Source: CAYRSS01 sp964426945 (GTDB taxonomy: Bacteria; Planctomycetota; Phycisphaerae; UBA1845). Taken from it: 64,000 bases of DNA. The translations under genes and the position numbers were made by a program. Positions within the stretch are counted from its first letter, which is position 1; every line of letters begins with the position of its first letter. Shown in pieces: positions 17,807 through 26,405 of this stretch. The stretch covers positions 1 to 64,000 of the forward strand of contig CAYRSS010000017.1 of assembly GCA_964426945.1 (NCBI GenBank), in the 5' to 3' direction. Under the pieces are notes generated by a model, which saw only the letters and a list, made by a program, of their open reading frames with translations, was not told where the DNA came from and ran no database searches.

Positions 17807-19351
17807 TTAGCCGGTCGGAAGTCCTCCGGGGCGCGACTCCGCCGGCAGCGCACCATACAGCCGCAGGCACGCCTGCTCATACCACGACTCTCCCCACTCT
17901 CTGCGGCCGTGGAGCAGTACCGCAGCCTCGGCCACGGGTGCGATCGGGCGGGCCTTGCGAATCCACGCGAACGCGGCGTCCGGGTCGTCGCTGCAATGCT
18001 CCAGGCCGGTGTGCTCGTCGACGCCGTCGGCCGGCGGCGGCTGTGCCCCTTGAGCAATCCGCTGCTCCAGCGCGATGGATGTCTGCCGCAGGCTTACGGC
18101 AAAGAGTAGCTCGGGCTGAAGGAGGTGCACATCGCGGACGAGACCGATCACCTTGATACGCTCGATATCCTCGGGCGCGACGGGCAGCTCTTCGCAGAGC
18201 TCGCGCACGGCGCTGCCGAAGACGTCGTAGGGCGCGCCGTCGCCCTCCGCCCGTCGGTCCGCGGCCTCGAGCATGCCGCCGAAGGTGTGCAGATAGCCTG
18301 CGTGCAGCGTGACCTCACGACTGCGACGCCCCAGCAGCAGCCGACCATCCGAGGTGAGCACGAGCGCGCTGACGCCCAGCGGGTTGGCCAGGAACATCGG
18401 CCCCGCGCGGCGGATCTCCTCGTCGGTCGATGCGTTGGTGCCCATGAAGTCGCGGTAGAACGTCCGACCGATCAGCAGCCTGAGCGACTGCCCGTTTACC
18501 ACGTGAGCGTCGAGCCGACCGAGCTCGCCGTTGAACAACCGCCGACCTCGCGCCTGCGCGATGGATAGCTCGGCCTGCCAGGTGCGTTCGATCGAAGCTT
18601 CGATGCGTGGGGTGGTGTTGCGCTCCGCCGTGGATCGCTCGACGGTGAGCCGATCCCGGGTGAACTCACCGGCCACGTCGACCAGAAACGGCGGATCGAC
18701 AGCCATTTCCGATCCCCTGACCGGCGTCGATCCGGCGGTCCAGCGAGCCCGCGTTGCCCCCCGCCGATGGAAACACGCGAACCCCTGGATGAGCAGCGTG
18801 AGGCCGGTCGCGGCGAAGAGCATGCCGGCCAGCGAGAATTCGAGCACGCCGCCGACATCCACACCCTGGTCGGTCACGCTGCTCGGCGCGACGCGCGCCA
18901 CGGCGGCCGCGCCGATCACTCCCGTGACGATCGACAGCACCGCCGCCCGCCGGATCCACAGCCCGACGGTGGGCAACCGGATCGGCCAGCGGCGGGCGCT
19001 CCAGACCGCAAGGGCGGCAACGAGAAGGTGCCCCACCGCTCCGACGAGCACGCCGGACACGGCCACTGCTTCCAGCCCGAAGCCAATCCCCCGCCGCCAG
19101 ACCAATGCCGCCACCACCGCAATGGCCCCACCACCCAGCACCAACCCCGCGGCGACACACGCCAGACGCGACAGCCCGGGCGTCGAGGTCGCCTGGGCGA
19201 GCAACTCGTCAGGCTCGATCTCCCAGCCGCACCACGGACAGCGGTGGCCGGGAGCACCGGTCAGGTTGTAGTCGCACTCGGGGCAGTACAGCTCGGCGTC
19301 CACGACGCCGGGCGAATCAGTCGAATCGGGTGGTGTGGGGATGTGGGTCAT
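17807..19351 (-). CDS. Zinc-ribbon / membrane / Nudix-domain fusion protein
   Basis: The 514-residue protein has three parts. Residues 15-45 form a zinc ribbon with CPECDYN and CPWCGWEIE. Residues about 60-200 carry four likely membrane helices. A cytoplasmic C-terminal half holds a Nudix-type fold (about 310-480: NPLGVSALVLTSDGRLLLGR). Its Nudix box reads FGGMLE, an insert of about eight residues, then AVRELCEEL; REL and the EE pair that bind metal are kept but the spacing is unusual. Nudix enzymes hydrolyse nucleoside diphosphates linked to other groups; the substrate is unknown. The ATG at 19351 was chosen because it directly precedes the ribbon; the frame is open further upstream over rsmE. 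Confidence 0.75.
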   Translation of the reverse strand: MTHIPTPPDSTDSPGVVDAELYCPECDYNLTGAPGHRCPWCGWEIEPDELLAQATSTPGLSRLACVAAGLVLGGGAIAVVAALVWRRGIGFGLEAVAVSGVLVGAVGHLLVAALAVWSARRWPIRLPTVGLWIRRAAVLSIVTGVIGAAAVARVAPSSVTDQGVDVGGVLEFSLAGMLFAATGLTLLIQGFACFHRRGATRARWTAGSTPVRGSEMAVDPPFLVDVAGEFTRDRLTVERSTAERNTTPRIEASIERTWQAELSIAQARGRRLFNGELGRLDAHVVNGQSLRLLIGRTFYRDFMGTNASTDEEIRRAGPMFLANPLGVSALVLTSDGRLLLGRRSREVTLHAGYLHTFGGMLEAADRRAEGDGAPYDVFGSAVRELCEELPVAPEDIERIKVIGLVRDVHLLQPELLFAVSLRQTSIALEQRIAQGAQPPPADGVDEHTGLEHCSDDPDAAFAWIRKARPIAPVAEAAVLLHGRREWGESWYEQACLRLYGALPAESRPGGLPTG

Positions 19352-19462
19352 GCACCTCACCCATAGCGGGCTGCTGCGCATTATAGTCCAGCGGCGGGAG
19401 GCCCGCCCGCTCACGAAGCGCCCGCGGTTGCCCCGTCGCTTTACGACACGCATAATCCGCGC

Positions 19463-20206
19463 ATGCCGAGCGGTCGCCTCTATTGTCCGGACCTCGCTGC
19501 CGGAAGCGTGGCGCTGCCGCCCGAGGAGTCGCACCACGCGGTGCGTGTGCTGCGCATGCGCGAGGGCGACGAAGTCACCCTGTTCGACGGTCGTGGTGTC
19601 GAAGCGGTCGGCGTGATCGTAAAGGCCGACGCCCGTTCCCTTCGCGTCCGCGTGCCGGAAGCGACCACCCGCCCCTTCGAACTGGGCCGTCGGCTGACCC
19701 TCGCGGTTGCGCTCCCCCGGCTGCACCGGCAAAGTTACATCATCGAGAAGTGCTGCGAACTCGGGGTGTGGGCGATCGAGCCGGTGTGGAGCGATCGCAG
19801 CGTGACCCGTCCGGATGAGGACGCGGTCGACAAGTGGACTCGCCGGGCGATTGAGGCCTGCAAGCAGTGCGGACGGGCGTGGCTACCCGAAATCGCGGCG
19901 CCGAGATCGCTGGCGGCGTCCCTCAAGGCGGCGTCCGGCTACGATGCCGTGTTGTGGGCCACGACCGGAAGCGACGCGGAAGCCATCGTCCCCGCCGTTT
20001 CAAAGCTCGCCGGTTCGGCCCGGGTTCTGGGGCTCGTCGGGCCGGAAGGCGGATGGTCGCCCGAAGAGGCCGCCGCCATCAGTGCGACCGGGGCCGCTGC
20101 CGTGTCGCTGGGGCCGACGGTGCTGCGGACCGAAACCGCGGCGACCACCCTTTGCGCCGCCATCATGCTTTGCGAGCCTGGCCCCGGCCCGGCTCGCCGG
20201 GAGTAA
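19463..20206 (+). CDS. rsmE: 16S rRNA (uracil-1498-N3)-methyltransferase
   Basis: RsmE uses SAM to methylate U1498 of 16S rRNA at the decoding site. The 247-residue protein has an N-terminal PUA-like domain (ESHHAVRVLRMREGDEVTLF) and a C-terminal SPOUT knot with GLVGPEGGWSPEE and SLGPTVLRTETAA, which form the SAM pocket. ATG at 19463 is the first start of the domain. Five bases separate its stop from the beta-lactamase-like gene, so they are probably co-transcribed. Confidence 0.94.
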   Translation: MPSGRLYCPDLAAGSVALPPEESHHAVRVLRMREGDEVTLFDGRGVEAVGVIVKADARSLRVRVPEATTRPFELGRRLTLAVALPRLHRQSYIIEKCCELGVWAIEPVWSDRSVTRPDEDAVDKWTRRAIEACKQCGRAWLPEIAAPRSLAASLKAASGYDAVLWATTGSDAEAIVPAVSKLAGSARVLGLVGPEGGWSPEEAAAISATGAAAVSLGPTVLRTETAATTLCAAIMLCEPGPGPARRE

Positions 20207-20211
20207 CCGCG

Positions 20212-21345
20212 ATGACTTTGTTGTGCTTCCTCCTGTTGATCGCGCCGCTCGGCGCAGACCAGCCGGCAACCGATGCCGCGCGCCCCGCGGCAGTCGCTTC
20301 TGAGGCCCTGCGTGAGCGGGTGACGAAGCGCCTCCAGACGCTCATGGAAGAGTCGCGAATCCCCGGCCTCTCCGCCGCGGTGGTGGTGAACGGCAAGCCG
20401 GCGTGCTCGGTGCAACTCGGCGTGGCCCATGTCGAGCACGACGCGCGCGTGCGGCCCGAGACGGTGTTTCGGATCGGCGGCGTCAGCATGCCCGTCACGT
20501 CGGTGGGCCTGCTCCGCCTCGTACAGGATGGACGTATCGGCCTCGACGCGTCGGTCCGCGACTACGTCCCCGAGTACCCCGACAAGGGCAAGCCGCTCAC
20601 GCTGCGCAGCGTGCTCGCGCACCAGTCGGGGATCCGGCCGGAGAAGTCACTCGAGGAGTGGACGAGCCGCCAGCCCTATCCCACGCTGCTGGCGGCGATC
20701 GAACCGTTCAAGCAGGATCCGCTGCTCCGCGATCCGGGCGAGTCCTTCATCGTTTCAAACTTCGGCTACACGCTGCTTGGGCTGGTGATCGAACGGGTGT
20801 CGTCCCTGCCCTACGACGAGTACATCCGCACCAGCCTCGCCCGGCCGCTCGGGCTTGAGTCACTGCGAGTTGACGATCCGCGCGCGATCATCCCGCACCG
20901 CGCGGCCGGCTATGCGCTCGACGGCGGCGCGCTGCGCAACGCGGAGCCGGTGGATGTTTCCGTGCGTGTCCCCGGCTCCGGGCTGGTTGCGACGGCGGAC
21001 GACCTCGCTCGGTTTGCCGCCGCGGTGCTCGACGGCCGCGCGCTGGGCGACGAGTTGCGCACGCTCATGTTCGCCGAACAGCCGATCGAGCCCGACCGCC
21101 CCTCCAAGTACGGCCTCGGGTGGTTCGTACGTGAGGATGGCGGCCGGCGCATTGTCGGCCACAGCGGACCGGAGATCGGTTACAGCGCATTCCTCGTCAT
21201 CTACCCTGACGACAAGGCGGCGGTGGTCATATTGACAAACCTCCAGAACGTGAACCTCAGCACGGCGGCGCTCGAGATCGGCCGGATGGCTCTGGAGCTC
21301 GAACCTCCGGAGGCCGGAGGTGCCGAAGCGGCCGCGTCCGACTAA
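20212..21345 (+). CDS. Serine beta-lactamase-fold protein lacking catalytic residues
   Basis: This 377-residue exported protein has a hydrophobic signal segment (MTLLCFLLLIAPLGA) and the class C beta-lactamase/DD-peptidase fold. Family phrases are clear: IPGLSAAVVVNG, LRSVLAHQSGI, SGLVATADDLARF, GLGWF, GHSGPEIGYSAF. Yet the active site is changed. The SxxK nucleophile motif, normally FRIGSVSK, reads FRIGGVSM (G90 and M93), and the YxN motif reads VSN (181-183). HxG (317-319) is kept. It is therefore probably a non-catalytic binding protein or regulator. The start at 20212 lies five bases after the rsmE stop. Confidence 0.88.
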   Translation: MTLLCFLLLIAPLGADQPATDAARPAAVASEALRERVTKRLQTLMEESRIPGLSAAVVVNGKPACSVQLGVAHVEHDARVRPETVFRIGGVSMPVTSVGLLRLVQDGRIGLDASVRDYVPEYPDKGKPLTLRSVLAHQSGIRPEKSLEEWTSRQPYPTLLAAIEPFKQDPLLRDPGESFIVSNFGYTLLGLVIERVSSLPYDEYIRTSLARPLGLESLRVDDPRAIIPHRAAGYALDGGALRNAEPVDVSVRVPGSGLVATADDLARFAAAVLDGRALGDELRTLMFAEQPIEPDRPSKYGLGWFVREDGGRRIVGHSGPEIGYSAFLVIYPDDKAAVVILTNLQNVNLSTAALEIGRMALELEPPEAGGAEAAASD

Positions 21346-21355
21346 CATCCCCCGC

Positions 21356-22153
21356 ATGAGGCTGAGCCGCGAGGTCAGATGTTACCTGGTTGACCAGAGC
21401 GATCCGGCGGGCACGCGCAATTCGTGGGCCGGCTGGCCCATCACGGACGACCTCGCGCCCTATGTCATTCTGCGGGCTGAACTGGATGGCCCGATCGATC
21501 CGCAATCGGGCTATGTGTGCAACATTGCGCTCGTAGACGCGCTGATGCGTGAATCGGGCGCGCCGGCACTCCGCGAGGCGATGAAGGCCGGGCACGGCGC
21601 GGCGCCCGCGGTTCGAGCGGCGTTCCGGTGCACAGCCTCGGCCACGCCGCCCGGCACCACGCTGGTCGGCCTGACCGTTCAGACTTCTCCCTACCTGTCC
21701 TTCACCGTCAGAAGCGAGGACCCTTCGATCATGTGGCTGACGGAGAGCTTTGAATTCTCGGCGTCGCACCGCCTCTACAACCCGGCGCTGAGCCCCGAGG
21801 ACAACGCCAAGGTCTTCGGCAAGTGCGCCAACCCCAACGGCCACGGCCACAACTACGTCGTCGAGGTGTCTGTGGCAGGCACGCCCGACGCAGCCGGGGG
21901 CCGCGTGATCGACTTGGGCCATCTTCACGCCATCGTGCGCCAGCGGGTGATCGACCGCTTTGATCACTGCCACCTGAACCTGGACTGCCCGGAGTTTGCC
22001 TCCCTCAACCCGACAGTCGAGAACATCGCCGTGGTCATCTGGCAGCAACTGGTCGCCGCTATTGACCCTCCAGCGCGGCTGGCGAGGGTCCGCGTGTGGG
22101 AGACGCCCAAGACCAGCGCGGAATACAGCGGCGAGCCCCTGAACCAGCACTGA
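21356..22153 (+). CDS. Tandem 6-pyruvoyl-tetrahydropterin synthase / QueD-like protein
   Basis: The C-terminal half (about residues 126-265) is a complete PTPS/QueD domain: FEFSASHRL with zinc ligand H138, GKCANPNGHGHNYVVEV with C157 as the catalytic cysteine and H163/H165 as the other zinc ligands, then DHCHLN and a final E222. Such enzymes make 6-pyruvoyl-tetrahydropterin or 6-carboxy-tetrahydropterin, the latter for queuosine and other 7-deazaguanines. The N-terminal half (about 1-122) resembles a degenerate second copy, keeping the beta pattern and a GPIDPQSGYV segment but lacking the His ligands and Cys. No other queuosine genes are adjacent. ATG at 21356 lies 10 bases after the upstream stop. 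Confidence 0.85.
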   Translation: MRLSREVRCYLVDQSDPAGTRNSWAGWPITDDLAPYVILRAELDGPIDPQSGYVCNIALVDALMRESGAPALREAMKAGHGAAPAVRAAFRCTASATPPGTTLVGLTVQTSPYLSFTVRSEDPSIMWLTESFEFSASHRLYNPALSPEDNAKVFGKCANPNGHGHNYVVEVSVAGTPDAAGGRVIDLGHLHAIVRQRVIDRFDHCHLNLDCPEFASLNPTVENIAVVIWQQLVAAIDPPARLARVRVWETPKTSAEYSGEPLNQH

Positions 22154-22411
22154 CCGGCCAACGGTCTCTCCGCACACCCCCTGCCGACGCCCTGAAAACG
22201 CCCTTCTGCACCTCGGGCTACGGCCAAGCCGCCAGCCGTCCGATAAGCGCCCCGGCGGCCTCCCGAAACCGGGGGGCTCGTATCGTATGGTCAGATGCAG
22301 GGCGGGGAGACGCCGTCCCCCCGCTGCGTGCCGCGCATGATTCGGAACCGCGGGGAGGTTCGCGCGGCGGCCGCCTGCCGATAACCGGCGCAGCGGACCA
22401 AGGGGCACGAC

Positions 22412-23728
22412 GTGAGTCAGGGCGACGCACCGCAGATCGGTCCGGCCTTTGCCAGGACCGCACGGGCCACGATGCGATGGACGGTGGTCACGTCCGTCGT
22501 CGTCTTTGCGCTCACCGGCGAATTGCTGCTCTCCGGCTTCGCCCGCAACTCCGCCGCCCAGCAGGCCCACCTCTGCAACCTCGCGCTTCTCAACCGCACG
22601 CGCGCCCCGAGCGCTTCGGAGCTCGAAGAGTTTCTGCGACGGTATGACCCGCTGGTGGCGGTCGGGCTGCTGGATGCCACGGGCAAACCTGTCCTCGTCT
22701 TTCCGGACGCCCCGGAGGTGCGGCTCAGCATCCTCGAGTCGGCGACCTCCGACGGCACGCCGCGAGAAGTCACCGCACGGCTGCCCGACGGCGACCAGGG
22801 TGCCTGGGCGGTGCGCGTCAACCTGGCGGACCAGCGCGAGACGGCGCCGGCGGCGACCACGGCGGTGCTGCTGCTGCGCCGCGATCCCTACCGAATGAAC
22901 TGGATGCTGGCGACGCTCGTGTTCGGCGGCCTGGTTTGGACCTCGGTCCATGTCGGGCTGCGCTTCATCAGCCGGTGGTTCGAACGCCGCATTGCCGAGC
23001 CGCTGCTCCACCTCGCCAAGCCGTGGGCCGACCGCAACTCGCTCGAGGAGTGGGTCGAAAGCGTCCACGCCGGCGGCTGGTCGGAGACGGCCCGCATCGC
23101 GCAGAACCTCCGCTCGCTGGGGGTTGAGGTGGTCGAATCCAAGGAACGCGTGCGGCGCCTCATGCGGTCCTCGCAGATCGAGCTGAAGCTGCGCGAGAAA
23201 AACTTCGATCGCCGGCTGCGCCGCGTGCGCGACCAGGCCCTGCTGGACCCGCTCACGCGGCTGCGCAACCGGCGGTTCCTGGAAGAGCGGCTCGAACCCG
23301 TGTTCAACGAACACAAGCGCACGGGCGAGAGCCTCGCCGTGGTGATGCTCGACCTCGATAACTTCAAGCTGCACAACGACACGCAGGGTCACCAGGCGGG
23401 CGACGACCTGCTGCGGTTCGTGGGGGAGCTGCTCAACGGCGCGATCCGTCCGGAAGACGTCGCCGTCCGTTATGGCGGCGACGAGTTCGTGCTGCTGCTG
23501 CCCGCGACGACCGCCGACGAAGCCCGGGTGGTCGCCGAGCGCATCATCAAGCTCTTCGCCCAGTACACGGCCACGCTACCCGGCCCGGGCAATGTCACCA
23601 TGAGTGCCGGCATCGCCTGCACTTCCACCGCGCCATGCCCCAGCGGAATGGAACTCCTCCGCCGCGCCGACGAGGTTCTCTACACCGCCAAGAGTGGCGG
23701 CAAGAACGCCGTCTGCACCGTCCGCTGA
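22412..23728 (+). CDS. Membrane-bound diguanylate cyclase (GGDEF)
   Basis: The 438-residue protein has a first membrane helix (about 22-42), a periplasmic region of about 115 residues and a second helix (about 165-185). A coiled-coil linker rich in Arg/Glu (about 240-285) and a GGDEF domain follow. The active-site motif GGDEF is at 355-359, and an RxxD product-inhibition site (RPED) lies exactly five residues before it, so the enzyme should make cyclic di-GMP with feedback control. The start is GTG at 22412, preceded by AAGGGGC. The spacer 22154-22411 shows no other feature. Control of exopolysaccharide or motility is the usual role of such enzymes. Confidence 0.93.
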   Translation: MSQGDAPQIGPAFARTARATMRWTVVTSVVVFALTGELLLSGFARNSAAQQAHLCNLALLNRTRAPSASELEEFLRRYDPLVAVGLLDATGKPVLVFPDAPEVRLSILESATSDGTPREVTARLPDGDQGAWAVRVNLADQRETAPAATTAVLLLRRDPYRMNWMLATLVFGGLVWTSVHVGLRFISRWFERRIAEPLLHLAKPWADRNSLEEWVESVHAGGWSETARIAQNLRSLGVEVVESKERVRRLMRSSQIELKLREKNFDRRLRRVRDQALLDPLTRLRNRRFLEERLEPVFNEHKRTGESLAVVMLDLDNFKLHNDTQGHQAGDDLLRFVGELLNGAIRPEDVAVRYGGDEFVLLLPATTADEARVVAERIIKLFAQYTATLPGPGNVTMSAGIACTSTAPCPSGMELLRRADEVLYTAKSGGKNAVCTVR

Positions 23729-23850
23729 GCCCCCTTGCGACTGGAGAGCGCATCGCCCATCGGGTATGCTCCCGCCCGACGTGGATCCGCCCTGCGCCGC
23801 CGGCCGCGCGGGGACTTCTCCCGATAAATCTGATTGCTGGAGCCTGACCC

Positions 23851-24357
23851 ATGCCGCAACCCCGCATCGCCGTCGTCTTCGGAAGTGACTCGGACTGGTC
23901 AACCATGGAAGCGGCGGTCCGCCAGTTGGCCGACTTCGGTGAAGCCGCCCACGTCGAGGTCATGAGCGCACACCGCACGCCCGAGCGCGTGGCCGAGTTT
24001 TCCGCGGCATCACCGGGCAACGGCATCCGCGTCATCATCGCGGGAGCGGGTATCTCCGCCGCCCTCGCGGGGACGATCGCCGCCCATACGACCGTACCGG
24101 TCATCGGCGTGCCGCTGGAGAGCGGCTCGCTGCTCGGGATGGACGCCTTGCTCTCGACCGTGCAGATGCCGCCGGGCGTGCCCGTGGCCGGCGTGGGCAT
24201 CGGCACCAATGGCGCCAAGAACGCCGCCCTCTTCGCCATCCGCCTGCTCGCACTGAACGACGAAGGACTGGCTGCGAAGTACGCCGCCTTCATGAAGAAA
24301 CAGGGTGACGACGTGCGCGAGAAGAACCGCCGCCTGCAGGAGAAGCTCCGCGGATGA
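23851..24357 (+). CDS. purE: N5-carboxyaminoimidazole ribonucleotide mutase (class I PurE)
   Basis: PurE moves the carboxylate of N5-CAIR to carbon 4 in de novo purine synthesis. The 168 residues are typical. Signature segments: VVFGSDSDWSTME, the SAHRTPER catalytic loop, IAGAGISAALAGTIA, and the VQMPPGVPVAGVGIG block with AKNAAL. PurK, which makes the substrate in the class I route, is not in the window. The stop overlaps the mtnA start by four bases, so purine synthesis and methionine salvage genes are translationally linked here. Confidence 0.96.
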   Translation: MPQPRIAVVFGSDSDWSTMEAAVRQLADFGEAAHVEVMSAHRTPERVAEFSAASPGNGIRVIIAGAGISAALAGTIAAHTTVPVIGVPLESGSLLGMDALLSTVQMPPGVPVAGVGIGTNGAKNAALFAIRLLALNDEGLAAKYAAFMKKQGDDVREKNRRLQEKLRG

Positions 24358-25439
24358 CCCCGCCTGTTCCGCCGGCGGTCGAATGGTTGGGTGGAATCGA
24401 CGGTTGCGCGCGCATCCTCGACCAGACCCGCCTGCCGCTCGAGGAAGCGTTCATCGACGCCCGCGACGTGGCGACCGTCCGCGAGGCGATTCGGTCGCTG
24501 AGCGTCCGCGGCGCGCCGGCGATCGGCGTGGCCGCGGCCTATGGCGTGGTCCTGGGAATCCGCGCCAGCCGCGACCCGCACGCCCTGCGCTCATGCCTCG
24601 CGGAAGTCAGTTCGAGCCTCGTGTCCGCCCGGCCGACAGCGGTCAACCTCGCCTGGGCGGTTGAGCGCATGAACCGCGCAGCGCAGGCCTGCCCCGCCGG
24701 CGATGTCGCCACGATAGCGGCCGCCCTGCTACGCGAAGCCCACGCGATTCGCGACGAGGACATCGCGATGTGCCACGCGATTGGCGAGGCCGGGCTGCCG
24801 CTGATTCGCGAAGGCGTTGGCGTGCTGACTCACTGCAACGCCGGCTCGCTGGCGACCGCGGGCATCGGCACGGCGCTAGCCCCGCTCTACCTCGCCCATA
24901 CCGCGGGCCGCAGGTTCCGTGTGTTCGCCGACGAAACGCGGCCCCTCCTCCAGGGAGCGCGGCTGACGGCTTGGGAACTCTCGCGGGCGGGGATCGATGT
25001 CACCCTGCTGGTGGACGGCGCGGCCGCGGCGCTGCTCCGCTCCGGCCGAGTCAATCTCGTCATCACCGGCGCGGACCGAGTGGCCGCCAACGGCGACGCG
25101 GCCAACAAGATCGGGACCTACGGCCTCGCGCTGCTCGCCCGGGCTCACGGCGTGCCGTTCTACGTCGCGGCCCCGGCCAGCACGTTCGACCTGGCCCTCT
25201 CGGAGGGCTCGAATATCCCGATCGAGGAACGCAGCGGCGACGAAATCCGCCGCGGGTTCGGCCGACTGACCGCCCCGGCGGCGGTGCCCTGCTTCGCCCC
25301 CGCCTTTGACGTGACACCGTCAGATCTTCTGACGGGCTTGATTACCGATCGCGGCTTGATCAGCCCCGTCACGGAGGGGGCGATCCGGCAGAAACTGACG
25401 GGTCAGGCCCCTTTGCGGGACACTGACGCCGGACGATAA
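24354..25439 (+). CDS. mtnA: Methylthioribose-1-phosphate isomerase
   Basis: MtnA isomerises 5-methylthioribose-1-phosphate to the ribulose form in methionine salvage; it belongs to the eIF2B-alpha-like family. The 361 residues carry SVRGAPAIGVAAAYG, catalytic C161 in THCNAGSLAT and D241 in TGADRVAANGDAANKIGTY, which together distinguish isomerases from eIF2B subunits. ATGA overlap with purE. Other salvage genes are not adjacent. The 3' end (near 25402-25435) has a GGGTCAGGCCCCTTT phrase faintly like the hairpin repeat. Confidence 0.95.
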   Translation: MTPPVPPAVEWLGGIDGCARILDQTRLPLEEAFIDARDVATVREAIRSLSVRGAPAIGVAAAYGVVLGIRASRDPHALRSCLAEVSSSLVSARPTAVNLAWAVERMNRAAQACPAGDVATIAAALLREAHAIRDEDIAMCHAIGEAGLPLIREGVGVLTHCNAGSLATAGIGTALAPLYLAHTAGRRFRVFADETRPLLQGARLTAWELSRAGIDVTLLVDGAAAALLRSGRVNLVITGADRVAANGDAANKIGTYGLALLARAHGVPFYVAAPASTFDLALSEGSNIPIEERSGDEIRRGFGRLTAPAAVPCFAPAFDVTPSDLLTGLITDRGLISPVTEGAIRQKLTGQAPLRDTDAGR

Positions 25440-25504
25440 GTGATCGGGCGGACGGCGTATGCGCGGGTGCCGCCTGCCTTCCTTGGAGTGGCCCGATGGC
25501 CGGC

Positions 25505-25533
25505 TTGCGGCCCCGCTCCAGGGCCCCTATACT
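25505..25533 (+). promoter_or_regulatory. sigma70-type promoter of the small exported-protein operon
   Basis: TTGCGG (25505-25510), a 17-bp spacer and TATACT (25528-25533), which matches the -10 consensus at five of six positions. It lies 83 bp upstream of the ATG at 25616, after the mtnA stop. Confidence 0.5.
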
Positions 25534-25615
25534 CCCGGCCTTGAACCGGGGAGGCGGGCTTCGCGCAGGACGCGCGGACGCCGACGTGCATCGGAACCCT
25601 ACCTCAGGAGTACGC

Positions 25616-25876
25616 ATGATGGTTCGTTCACGCCGTCGCAAGGTCATCATGGCCGCGAGTGCGCTGTCCGGCGCGACGCTGTTCGCCACCTCGAACTTCG
25701 CCTGCGAGTCCTTCGTCGGCGAGAGCATCATGACCGCCGCCAACATGTGCTTCATCTTCGACTGCAACAACGGCGCCTTCGGCGGGATTTTCCGACCGTG
25801 TGTCGTGCCCGACAGCGTCGGCGCCGGGGCCGAGATTCCGCCGCTGTTCCTCGACTGCGTCAACCAGCAGCCGTAA
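25616..25876 (+). CDS. Small exported Cys-containing protein (86 aa)
   Basis: The start MMVRSRRRKVIM is strongly positive, followed by a short hydrophobic segment (AASALSGATLFATS), a typical bacterial signal peptide. The mature part of about 55 residues has four Cys (ACES, MCF, DCNN, RPC) and a fifth near the end. The start at 25616 is set by AGGAG about six bases upstream. It has its own promoter and is followed 64 bp later by a second small exported protein, then a terminator. No known family is recognised; from memory, planctomycetes carry similar short exported proteins of unknown role. Confidence 0.65.
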   Translation: MMVRSRRRKVIMAASALSGATLFATSNFACESFVGESIMTAANMCFIFDCNNGAFGGIFRPCVVPDSVGAGAEIPPLFLDCVNQQP

Positions 25877-25940
25877 TCTGCCGCGTTCCGTGCCGGACCT
25901 TTAGCGACGATCCAGCGCCTCTTCGGGGAGTTGTCTTCCA

Positions 25941-26234
25941 ATGCATCGAATCAACGGAAAGTCTGTGCGATGGTCGGGGCTTGCCCTTGGCGCCCTCGGG
26001 CTGGTCGCCCTCGTGGCGGTCGGCTGCAGCACCCAGGTGGAGTGGCTGGCTACGCGGTTCGACCCGTGCGGGACGATCCTCGCCAACTGCGCCCCCGGTT
26101 CCTTCCAGCTTCAGTTTGCCGACGGGATCCCCGACTACCGGGTGGACCCGACCTGCACGATTCCGGGCGCCTGTGCCGACGGGGACTTCGAGAGCCCCTT
26201 CGATAACCTCGGCCCCGGCTTCGACGGCCCGTGA
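25941..26234 (+). CDS. Small lipoprotein (97 aa)
   Basis: The signal (WSGLALGALGLVALVAVGCS) ends in a lipobox-like AVGC with the Cys at about residue 29, so the mature protein is probably anchored by lipid to a membrane. The mature chain contains DPCGTILANCAPGSFQLQF and two further Cys (DPTCTIPGAC), then an acidic/glycine-rich end (DNLGPGFDGP). Four Cys in a chain of 69 residues suggest disulfides outside the cytoplasm. It shares the operon with the 86-residue protein and directly precedes the terminator at 26265. Function unknown. Confidence 0.68.
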   Translation: MHRINGKSVRWSGLALGALGLVALVAVGCSTQVEWLATRFDPCGTILANCAPGSFQLQFADGIPDYRVDPTCTIPGACADGDFESPFDNLGPGFDGP

Positions 26235-26264
26235 CGGCCTGAGCGGCGTTTCACGCAGTTCATT

Positions 26265-26303
26265 CGCCCGCCCTCGCCCAGCGCGAGCGCGGGCGTGTTT
26301 TTT
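26265..26303 (+). terminator. Rho-independent terminator of the small-protein operon
   Basis: Stem CGCCCGCCCTCGC / GCGAGCGCGGGCG (12 of 13 pairs), a 5-nt loop and TGTTTTTT. It starts 30 bp after the lipoprotein stop. Confidence 0.88.
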
Positions 26304-26405
26304 GCCACCTTCCGATCAGGCTCACCGGCCGATACAACTGGATAGCCCTTCCGGTCGAGCCGCCTGATCCGGTTCCCGGGAGCGGCAAACCCGCGAGGTG
26401 TCCGC

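Noticed and set aside
25402..25435. GGGTCAGGCCCCTTT near the mtnA stop as a third copy of the hairpin repeat
   Set aside because: Only the short arm-like phrase matches; the core is missing and it lies inside the coding end.
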